Positions 55,355 through 64,000 of a stretch of 64,000 nt of DNA are shown piece by piece. The DNA lies in contig AP026140.1 of assembly GCA_030295235.1 (NCBI GenBank), positions 496,001-560,000 of the forward strand, in the 5' to 3' direction. The DNA is from Fistulifera solaris. Taxonomy: Eukaryota > Bacillariophyta > Bacillariophyceae > Naviculales > Stauroneidaceae. Each line of letters starts with the position of its first letter. The stretch's first letter is position 1. Made by a program: the position numbers and the translations under genes. Below the pieces are notes generated by a model. The model had not been told where the DNA came from and made no database searches. It saw nothing but the letters and a program-made list of their open reading frames with translations.

Positions 55355-56761
55355 ATGACTACCTCCGACCCTTTCGGATTGGCTTCCGATGATTGCTGTT
55401 CACCAATGCATCGGATACTGTGGACGTATGTGAAAGAATATTTCTACTCGGTCTGTGCCATCGCGCTGACATCGGTTGTCGTGGGTGGTTTTCTTTACGT
55501 CAGCAATTCGAGGAGGAGGAAATCTCTCGCTCGCGAGCTCGAAGATGCACGAGCGAAACTTCATTACTTGCAAGAGAAGTTGCTGCGAGAAGAAGAGGAC
55601 TCAACGAACAAGGAAAAGAAGAAGAAAAAAGAAATTAGAATATTCATCGATGGGGCGTTTGACATGCTTCATTTTGGCCACATGAATGCGTTCCGATTGG
55701 CTCGATCGCTCGGCACGAAACTCATCGTAGGTGTCAACTCCGATGACTCTATTACTCAGTGCAAGGGTTCACCTTTGATGAGTGAAGAGGATCGAATTGT
55801 TATGGTATCTGCCTGTAAATTCGTTGACGAAGTTGTTCCGAACTGCCCTTACATTATGAATGAACAATATCTCGACTGGGTCATCAAAACCTACAACATT
55901 GATTATGTCGTCCACGGATCGGACCCATGCATTGTGGATGGAAAGGATGTTTATAAGGCTGCGAAAAGACCGGAAAATATCGCAGCATACCTCGAACGGA
56001 AGGCGTTTCGACGACGGATATCGTTGGACGTATGCTGCTGTTGACGAAGCAACATCATTACCAAAACGTCGACGACGAAGCAGGCGATAGTTGTAAGCAA
56101 GAATCTGCTAGTCGTCAATCCAAGTTTCTGACGACCAGTCGTATGTTGCAGCTGTTTAGCGCTGGTGTTCATGCACCAAAACCTGGTCAAAGGGTAGTGT
56201 ATGTGGATGGAGCATGGGACCTGTTCCATCCGGGTCACGTTTCCTTTTTGAAAGAAGCGAAAAAGGTGAGTTAAGACCGTTCCTCATTCAAAGCTTGTAA
56301 GCAAAGAATTTGCTCTAACAACTTTTCATCGCACACAGAGGGGTGATTATTTACTAGTGGGAGTTCATGGTGATAACGCAGTCAATCGACAACGAGGAGG
56401 AAACCTGCCGCTTATGAATCTTCACGAAAGAGTTTTGGCTGTTTTAGGGTGCAGATATGTGAACGACGTCGTAATTGATGCACCATACAATATTACACAA
56501 GAAATGATTCAAAGCCTAAACATATCCGAGGTGGTAAGAGGCTCGTGCAGTGACGATTTATCTCTCGCCAAAGACGACGCGATGCGTTATGAGGTGCCCA
56601 TAAAATTGAACATGTTCACAGTCATCACGAGTTCCAACTCTTTCAGCATTCACAACATTATTCGGCGGATACAGAAGAACCACGACTCTTTTCAAAAGCG
56701 GTTTGAGTGCAAGCAAGAAGCAGAGAACGAGTTCTACCGTAGCCAAGTTTCTTCCCGCTGA
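55355..56761 (+). CDS. PCYT2: Ethanolamine-phosphate cytidylyltransferase (PCYT2/ECT) with N-terminal membrane anchor
   Basis: Catalyses CTP + phosphoethanolamine to CDP-ethanolamine in the Kennedy pathway. Two nucleotidyltransferase domains are present, as in ECT: the first with IFIDGAFDMLHFGHMNAFRLA (HFGH), the second with YVDGAWDLFHPGHVSFLKEA (HPGH), and the linker TEGVSTTDIVGRMLLLTK. A transmembrane segment (SVCAIALTSVVVGGFLYV, residues about 31-48) and a basic coiled coil precede the first domain. The frame breaks at CC 55970-55971; one more C gives KRPGKYRSIPRTEGVSTTD. A 73-nt intron fits at 56266-56338 (KEAKK to RGDYLLVG). I choose ATG 55355 (MTTSDPFG); the frame opens upstream without an ATG. 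Confidence 0.92.
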
Positions 56762-57064
56762 TCAAGGTCGTGACCTACAGTGCTTTGTATCAAAGCGTGC
56801 GCCTGGACTGAACTTCGTTTGATCAATATTTTTTATTGTTGTACTTAATATGCATGGTGAGGAGTTTAAATCTTAATTAGTATTTAGATTATTATGGATA
56901 GGTCAAGGGGTAGTTTAATGTGGCAGTTTTAATATCTAGCCTGCCAGGTCGGTTGTGACAGCTTTATAATCAACAAGAATTGAACATGTATCACGTTTGT
57001 GTGGTACCAATCTGCATACTCGTGTTATTGTTGGCTGCTATTGACAATGTTGAGCCAAACGCCT
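56762..57064. other. Convergent intergenic spacer
   Basis: About 300 bp between the 3' ends of PCYT2 and the KWT-family gene. AT-rich, nothing recognised. Confidence 0.5.
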
Positions 57065-58954
57065 TCAGTCTCTTCGCGTTTGCTGTTTTTGTTTGTGGCG
57101 CTTTCTCGGTGGTCCCTTGCTGGAACTTCCGGCTCTTCGCTTTTCATCAACCGCGTCACTTCGTCTGTGTGGATTCCAATCCACTTCTTCAGTAGAGCTG
57201 CCGTGTTGCGAAACCGAAGACGTATCCGTGACAGTTGGAACTCGAGTAGCAGTTTGTCCCAAAGTAACCCGCGGGTCTTTTCCAGCTTGTTCTTCATCTT
57301 GTGATTGCAGAGCCTTTAAGTAAGACTCTTTCAACGAAGACAAAAAACCGACTAATATGGAACCATCGGTCTGGCTCTCGTCGTTTCTCTCTTGCCATGA
57401 AGGTCGTTCTGGGAGTGATGACGACATCGGTTTCTGAACGGGAAGCGATGAAACAGACGCGTTTGCAGCTGGTAGTTTTGACGCGATTGTCATCGGTTGG
57501 TTAATGCGCTGCCCATGCGTTGACGAAGGCGCCACAGGCTGCCCAAGTGATGACACGTGCATGTCATAAACGTTCTTCAGTTGACTGATAAATGGATTTG
57601 TCACGTTTGGGTTCTTGCCCTGTGAATTTGTATCTATAAAAGTAGGCGCCAAACCTTGGGTGCTGTGCGACGTTGTATGGGCGTACGCCGGCGGATTAGG
57701 CATTTGCGGTAGCGAGATGGAAGTGGATGGCATTTGTGAAGATGGCGCCATTTGGGTAGAAAGAGGTGGGGCTGCTTGAGGTTGTGGAGTAGCAGAAGCA
57801 GCGCCAAGAAGACCGGCAAGAAGCGGTAAAAGCGCGGCAGAAGCATTGGTGTTGCTTGGTTGATAGGAAGCAGTACCAGCAGGCGCAACTGGGGCACTGG
57901 CTGTGGCTAGTAGTTGTGCCAAAATCGGAAGGAGGTAGGAAGTATTCTGATTTTGAGCAAAAGAAGTTTCGCAAGTTCGAGCGCATTTGATTGCTGCTGC
58001 GGCCTGGAAAGAGAAATTAACGTGAGTATCACCATGATTCAACTCTACGAACGTCTGCGCGATAACTCACATCGAAGGTGCGGTTTGGTTTTGGTACATG
58101 GTTGCTACATTCGAATGATTCCATGATGGGGGAGTTGGGATTTGATTGTGAGTTTCAGAGGGCGGCCGGCTGGTGCTTGCGAGACTGTTGAAAGCATTTT
58201 GCAACCCCATTACTGAATTCATTTGATCAAGCATTTGCGTCACATTTGAATGCGTCGTTAAAGGAACTGCATCATCTTGGACACTGGTGGAAGCAAATGG
58301 GAGACCCGAGTAACCCTCCTCGACTCTCATTCGGAATCGATGCTCCAAGTCGTCTAGCTGAGTTCTCGCAAGCTGGATTTCTCCTATTGTCGGCGGAGCA
58401 TGCTCACGGTATTGGTAGGCTCGTCTTCCGAGACAAGCCGCTCCAGCGTATTTTTGGTGATCCTCATGGGATCACAGTTAAGCTTTTCCGCCAGATAAGA
58501 GCGCAGGGTGTATCCTTCAGGTAGGATCAGCAAACCAGTACTAAAATAATGGATGATGCGGGACGTATATTCCTCTTCCTCCGGCTACAGACGAGCATAT
58601 TAGCTACTGTTTATGCAACGATGAAGCATCCTGGCGCTGACAACTTACCGTCCATTTTCCTTTACGAAGCATCGATCTTTCTTTCGCACTGATTCCTTTC
58701 TTCTTCTTTGGCAATTTTAATGTAGAAGAACCTTCTTTGCCCACACTAGCCTCCTCCTCGTCCCCCGATATATCCGAAGTCTGTGACGAGCTCGCAATCG
58801 GAGGGCCATCCTCTGAATGTGTTCTTGTCATTCCTTGAAATTCCACTGTCCTCGAGACCACCGGATTCGATGGCCCACCCTTCCGTTGCAAAGGCTCTGC
58901 TGCTGATCCTGATTCCTCTTCAGACACTTGAGCCGTCTCATTTAAATCGGACAT
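57065..58954 (-). CDS. Diatom-type nuclear protein with KWT...CDPMRITKK domain
   Basis: Three exons. Exon 1 (ATG 58954) is Ser/Glu-rich with a basic KKKKGISAKERSMLRKGKWT end. A 64-nt intron (58585-58648) joins GKWT to PEEEEYTSRIIHYFSTGLL, then YTLRSYLAEKLNCDPMRITKKYAGAACLGRRAY. This KWT-EEE-YT...LAEKLNCDPMRITKKxAG block is a conserved domain I know from diatom and other stramenopile proteins of unknown function. It looks like a compact helical nucleic-acid or protein-binding unit. The frame breaks inside it at A5 (plus T 58451-58455; one A missing). A second intron fits at 58004-58070 and a second break at T4 (plus A 57959-57962), after which the long Ser/Pro/Gln-rich tail ends in a basic nuclear-localisation-like RKRHKQKQQTRRD. 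Confidence 0.75.
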
Positions 58955-59732
58955 GGTGTGGTGGTGGATAATGGATTGGTTTTTTTTGGAAGGGTTTGTA
59001 TTTGTTACCCTTGATTCCAGGCATTTCTTCAACTCCAATGTGGTTGCACACGGTAATTTCCAACATAACGTGTTTCCATCTTGCACACAAAACACACCGC
59101 ACTCGCCGTCCTCAAAGTAACGAACGAACGAAAGTTTGCAGTTTCAAACTGTCAAACAGAATGTACCCCAATTCTTACATCAGAAAGAACAAAGAGTACT
59201 CACTACGTACGTCATTTTGAATGTTTCTTATTTTGAATTGAAATTTCTACAGAAAGACAGAAATAACGAAGGTTTCTGAATGAAGTAAGTACGCACAACG
59301 ATGAGGTAGGAAACTCAGATCTGACGTATGAGAGTGAATGCTTGTCCGAGTGCCGGTTGAAAGCCGTCAAGCAGGAATGTAAAAAAAAGTGTACGATTTG
59401 ATGGTAGTGATACACGTCGGACAGTGTGCGTTGTCCGTTTCCCGAAACGTGGTGATAAAGGCAAGGGAGCCGAAAACAGTTAAGGTTAGTGTTTTAGTTG
59501 TAAAACCGGGTCCTGCTTCCTGCCACCTTCGTACGTCCAACGTTCGTCTGGAAACGAACGTCCAACGTTCGTCTGGAAACGAAAAAAAGAAATGCAAGCC
59601 AACCAAAAATATCGTCCGCGACGACGAAACCCGAGAACATTGCAAAACCAAAGTTTTTCTTTCTCCCAATTCAATTCAAAAGAAGCAGTTGTTTTCAATT
59701 TCTTGTTGCTATTCTTTCTTGATCAGTCAAAC
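58955..59732. other. Divergent promoter region upstream of NOG1
   Basis: 778 bp between divergent starts. It contains a 25-bp tandem duplication listed separately. No other element is recognised. Confidence 0.45.
59533..59582 (+). repeat. Perfect tandem duplication of 25 bp
   Basis: ACGTCCAACGTTCGTCTGGAAACGA occurs twice back to back (59533-59557 and 59558-59582), about 150 bp before the NOG1 start. It sits in a promoter or 5' UTR and may double a regulatory site. Confidence 0.9.
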
Positions 59733-61895
59733 ATGCCCGTCTACAATTTCAAGTCGATGAATCCAGTGCCGACGGCATCGGAGTTGATCGACATTGTCCT
59801 CATGAGGACTCAACGAAGGACCCCCACCGTGATTCACCCTGGATACAAGATCACACGTATTCGATCATTTTAGTAAGTTTGTCTATGAGTGAAGGCGTTT
59901 CTGTGATTTGTATTTCTAACAGAGACTTTTATCGATCCCTACAGTATGAGAAAAATCAAGTTTACGCAACAGACCATTTCGGAGCGTCTGAGCAACATTC
60001 TGATGGACTTTCCTCGCCTGAACGACATTCACCCGTTTTATGCCGATCTCTGCAATACGCTCTATGATCGCGATCACTACAAATTGGCCCTCGGTCAGAT
60101 TAACACGGCTCGCTCACTGGTGGACTCGATTGCGCGGGACATGCTCCGCATGGTCAAATATGGAGACTCGCTCTACCGGTGCAAATGTCTGAAGCGTGCG
60201 GCGTTGGGACGCATGTGCACTGTTCTCAAGCGTCAAAAGGCTTCTTTGGCATATTTGGAAGAAGTTCGAAAGCATTTGTCGCGTTTGCCCGCGATTGATC
60301 CCAATACGCGAACCTTGCTCATGTGCGGGTTGCCCAACGTGGGCAAGTCGAGTTTCATGAACAAGATCACGCGGGGCAATGTCGATGTTCAGCCGTATGC
60401 TTTTACCACAAAGTCTCTCTTTGTAGGTCACTGCGATTACAAATACTTGCGTTGGCAAGTCATCGACACTCCTGGTATTCTGGACCATCCCTTGGAGGAG
60501 CGCAATACCATTGAAATGCAGGCTATTATTGCTCTCGCACATTTGACATGCAGTGTATTGTACTTTGTTGACATTTCGGAACAGTGCGGATACACCATTG
60601 AGCAGCAATGCTCCTTATTCCGCAGTATCAAGCCGTTGTTTGCGAACAAGCAGCTCATTGTGGTGGTCAATAAGGTTGACCAGCAACCCTGGGAAACGCT
60701 CGACCCGGTCAAGAAAGACATGGTCGAAGACCTGGTCAAAGAATCCAACTGCTCCTTGATGACAATGTCCAATATTTCGGAGCATGGCGTTTCGGAGGTC
60801 AAGATGGCAGCCTGCGACAAATTGTTGGAATCTCGAGTCGACTCTCGTATTGCGGGCAAGAAGATTGATGGCGTCATGAATCGCTTGCAAGTCTTTTATC
60901 CGAAACCTCGTGACCATGTCAAGAGAGAAGCCTATGTCCCGGATTCCGTCTTGAATGACAAGTCGAGCGTCCCGCAGCGTTCGCGTGTCGGATATGCTCC
61001 GACCGTCAACGATGACGATGACGATGTGGACATGCACGACACGCCGAAATTGGCCCGCGAACTCATGTGGGAAAACGGTGGCCCCGGTGTGTGGGCACCG
61101 GATTACCGCGATATTTACGATCTCAAGGACGATTCGTGGAAGTACGACGCCATTCCCGAGATTATTGACGGCAAGAATATTGCCGACTTTGTCGATCCGG
61201 ATATTTTGCGCAAATTGGAAGAGTTGGAACGAGAAGAAGAGCAGATTGTGTCCGAATTGGAAGCGGCCAAGATGGGCGAGGACCCTGAGTCCGATTTGGA
61301 CAGTGAAGAAGAAGCGGCAGTAGAAGCGATCCGCGAGCGCAAGAAGACCATCAAGATGATGAAGTTAGCCAACAATAGCCGCAATAAGCCCGTTGTGCCG
61401 CTGGAAATTCGCGGAAAAGCCAAAGACAAACACGATAAGGGAGCCCTTGACGGCCAGGAAATCAAGAAGAAGCTCGATAGTTTGGGCATCGAATCTGAAA
61501 AGATTGTCGAGAGAGGACGCAAAATGGCGGTAGAGCGCGGCCGCAAGAGAGAAAGATCCGTAAGCCGTCTGCGTGGAGCACAAGACGATGCCGAGATGGA
61601 AGATGTTGTTGACACGGAAGGTATGAGCAACAAACAACTCAAGAAAGTGAAGAAAGACCAACAGAATGCCAAGAAGGACGAATTGAGTCGGGCACGCAGC
61701 CATTCTCGTCCCCGAGAACCCTCTCAAATGGGTTTGAAGGACGAAAAATCGGTGAACATTGCGTTAAAGTTGGAGCGTGAAGGTCGAAAGGCGTGGGTGG
61801 GAGGCGCCGGAGAAGGAGATCAACGCAAGGCGGTCCATCTTGTGAAATGGTGTAACACGGGCAAGAAAAGAAACGGAACCCATTACCAGAGATAA
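59733..61895 (+). CDS. NOG1: NOG1/GTPBP4, nucleolar GTPase of 60S ribosome biogenesis
   Basis: Starts [15 protein letters not shown] and, after a 72-nt intron (59873-59944, phase 2), continues [20 protein letters not shown], the classic NOG1 N-terminus. The Obg-like G domain has G1 GLPNVGKSS, the switch TTKS, G3 DTPGILD and G4 NKVD, followed by [11 protein letters not shown]. The C-terminal 250 residues are Lys/Glu/Asp-rich with [18 protein letters not shown] and a basic tail, as in the family. NOG1 acts in nucleolar and nucleoplasmic maturation of pre-60S particles. Both exons are intact; about 696 residues. Confidence 0.96.
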
Positions 61896-62292
61896 GTTGA
61901 ATGGTTTGAAAGTTTAATAAGCTGTTATATTTTAATTAGACGAAGTTCGATCCCAATCATGCATGTCGACTTATCTATTACTTCGTTCCTCGATCGTTTG
62001 CTCTAGCTAGGTACCGCATTATTTCTTACAGTAGTACTCCGTACTTCTTTTCCTAAGAGTGCATGTAACCGTTCGGACATTGTAGTCGTATACGATCGCC
62101 AACCGCCGCGTCAGCACGTCGTCACGTCTCCTCAGACGATCGAGAGATTCACCACCCGAAGTAGTTTGCGCGATAACAAAAAAGATAATTATATTATTGT
62201 CTGTTTCCGGTGCATAGAGTTCCTTTCTTATTACGATACAATGCTGATTTGAATTTCAATTACACAAATTAATTAATAAAACACATTTGACT
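61896..62292. other. Intergenic region
   Basis: About 400 bp before the EF-G2 gene, with TACTCCGTAC at 62035-62044. No gene is seen. Confidence 0.5.
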
Positions 62293-64000
62293 ATGTTACG
62301 CGCGGCTGCGAAGATCCCTCGTCGTTGTTGCCGTTACAAATCGAGCGTTGCGACGATCGAAGACCCGGCGTCCGCTCTGAGTGCCGAAATCAAACGATTG
62401 CGTCACATTCGCAATGTCGGAGTCTTTGCTCACGTCGATGCGGGAAAAACGACGGTAACAGAACGCATGTTGGCGTTGGCGGGGATTGTGCATCGCGCCG
62501 GTTCGGTCGATGAAGGAAATACGGTTACGGATTGGTACGTTGGAGTGACCATACGTTTCCTTCTCTGGGAGATTTTTCGAATGCTAACATACTATGTTTT
62601 CGTACTTTAAGGCTTCCCGCCGAACGAGAACGCGGAATTACCATTCAAAGTGCCGCAATCTCATTTCAGTGGGATTGGCACAACAATCGGAAAGGAGATG
62701 ATTACGAAGCGAATGATAGCGTATCCATTTCGTTAATTGATAATCCGGGACATGTGGATTTTAGCGTCGAAGTGAATCGTACGGTGGCCGTCTTGGATGG
62801 TGCGGTGTTGGTGGTCGATGCAGTGGCGGGTGTCCAAGCGCAAACGGAGACCGTGTGGCGTGCCATGACCCGGCCATCCCTCAACAATCACAATCCGGTC
62901 GAACATAAAGTCGAACGACAAGATCATGCCCATGAGCCATTGCCGTGTTTGGCAATGGTGAACAAAATGGACAAGGAGGGATGTCATTTTGGCAACGCGA
63001 TCGCGTCGTTACGGCAAAAACTTCCGGGGGCCAATCCCATTCCCATTCAAATACCATTGTTTCGTTCGTCGTCGACCCAGGCCGGAATATTCCCTTATGG
63101 CGTCGTCGCGGCATCGGCGAATGATGATGGTGGAGGTTTGAGTGGCGAATTTGTCGGTTTGGTCGATTTAGTGCACATGCGGGCCGTCTTGTGGCCCGAA
63201 GGAAACAATGTGGTCGAAAATTGCGTACCGCAAACCATCCAGCTACTCCAACCGGTCACTCACGAAGCGGTCGATCCGAATTGTTCCGTCACACAGCAAG
63301 CATTGCGTGCACGTTCGAATTTAATAGAACTGCTGGCCGATTGTGACGAAGAAATTGCCGAATTGTTCTTGGCGGAAGAGGAACCCGATAATGCCACGTT
63401 GCGAATGGCGTTGCGGAGAGCGACGTTGTCTCGGAAAGCGTTACCAGTAGTAACAGGTGCTGCGTTGCGTGGAAAAGGCATTGAGCCGCTGTTAGACGCC
63501 ATTGCTGATTTGTTACCGAGTCCACTCGATCGCCTACCACCCGCGCTGGTGTCCTTGGAGCAAGGCCATAATGAAAAGCCCGGAAGTATCACCGTAGGCC
63601 ATCCGTTGCATTCCCAGGTTCTCGCGTTCGCATTCAAGGTCGTGCATATGAAAGGACGGGGAGGTAGTGGCGATGGACGCGTGGTGTTTGCTCGAGTCTA
63701 TTCCGGAGAACTCCGAGAAAGGGATTGTCTTCGCGTACTGAGTCCTCCATCGCCGGGGGGAACGTACGGTTGTCCCCCGCATCGAGCGTATCGGATCCAT
63801 GCTGGAATTGGCCGGCGGTCGTTTTGATCGTCTGGAATCCGGCGTTTGCCGGAGTGGCGAAGTCTGCGCATTGGTCGGACTCAAGTCTGTCGTCACAGGT
63901 GATACGATTTTGATGGGACCTGAGAAAGGAAACAAGAAACAACAAAAGAAGAATAATCCCTTGGTCTGTCTTGCAGGAGTGGCAGCACCCAAGCCAGTTT
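62293..64000 (+). CDS. GFM2: Mitochondrial elongation factor G2 (GFM2, ribosome recycling), partial
   Basis: The N-terminus [18 protein letters not shown] is a basic presequence. The GTPase domain has [14 protein letters not shown] (G1), [24 protein letters not shown] (G2), DNPGHVDF (G3) and NKMDK (G4). NTVTDW followed by QSAAISF with W is closer to GFM2/RRF2 than to GFM1, so a recycling role with RRF is likely. A 77-nt intron fits at 62535-62611 (TVTDW to LPAERERG, phase 2). The frame breaks in G6 at 63755-63760; one G fewer gives [23 protein letters not shown], the start of domain II, which continues as [13 protein letters not shown]. The gene runs off the window end. Confidence 0.93.

Noticed and set aside
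1-64000. Programmed ribosomal frameshifting as the cause of the frame breaks
   Set aside because: The sites differ in base (A, T, G or C runs) and direction, and have no shared slippery heptamer or downstream structure.
1-64000. Naming the species
   Set aside because: The diatom features are clear but nothing in the window separates genera without a database search.

Overview
The window is nuclear DNA of a photosynthetic stramenopile, most likely a pennate diatom. The evidence is: spliced genes with short GT-AG introns (about 58-120 nt); tightly packed genes, many in head-to-head pairs; a decayed Ty1/copia element of the diatom CoDi type; a heat-shock-factor gene; a DUF3727 protein with a plastid-type presequence; and two nuclear protein families I know mainly from diatoms (a GLKRSHSKTMRLS family and a KWT/CDPMRITKK family). 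I do not name a species. I see no rRNA, tRNA, CRISPR array or bacterial-type operon.

Layout. 1-1074: end of a frameshifted copia pol gene and probable start of its 3' LTR. 1.4-4.1 kb: a NIPA/ZC3HC1-type zinc-finger gene facing the CCR4-NOT subunit CNOT11. 4.6 kb: a CAF16-type ABC ATPase, head-to-head with CNOT11. 6.3-9 kb: a membrane-anchored patatin-like lipase and PAF1. 10.2-15.5 kb: a TPR-like protein, a secreted Pro/Thr/Ser-rich repeat protein and an F-box/kelch protein. 15.7-29.4 kb: one giant minus-strand gene (about 4,400 codons) with an SH3 domain, the DUF3638/DUF3645 ATPase-like core, EF-hands and a Vps62-like C-terminus. 30-38 kb: an OCRL-type inositol 5-phosphatase, a small unknown, an Eco1/ESCO cohesin acetyltransferase, a heat shock factor, a RAD51 paralog and a small membrane protein. 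39.6-47.4 kb: ATG10, a GYF-Tat-SF1 splicing factor, a twin-CX9C protein, the DUF3727 protein, a PAPS-transporter-like SLC35B and DCC1. 47.8-64 kb: kinesin-13, two small or diatom-type unknowns, CDIN1 nuclease, neuferricin-like cytochrome b5, ethanolamine-phosphate cytidylyltransferase, the KWT-family nuclear protein, the ribosome-biogenesis GTPase NOG1 and mitochondrial EF-G2, cut by the window edge.

The most pervasive oddity is that at least thirteen otherwise well-conserved genes are each broken by a one-base frame change, most of them in a mononucleotide run. Restoring one base in the run reconnects the conserved domain each time. This looks like homopolymer-length errors in the assembly rather than a cluster of pseudogenes. 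CDS coordinates below therefore span the whole inferred gene, and the break points are stated.

Functionally the window is mainly housekeeping. It covers mRNA decay and transcription (CNOT11, CAF16, PAF1, Tat-SF1), cohesion and DNA repair (Eco1, DCC1, RAD51 paralog, CDIN1), lipid and phosphoinositide metabolism, autophagy, ribosome biogenesis and organelle function. The giant DUF3638 protein is the least understood component.
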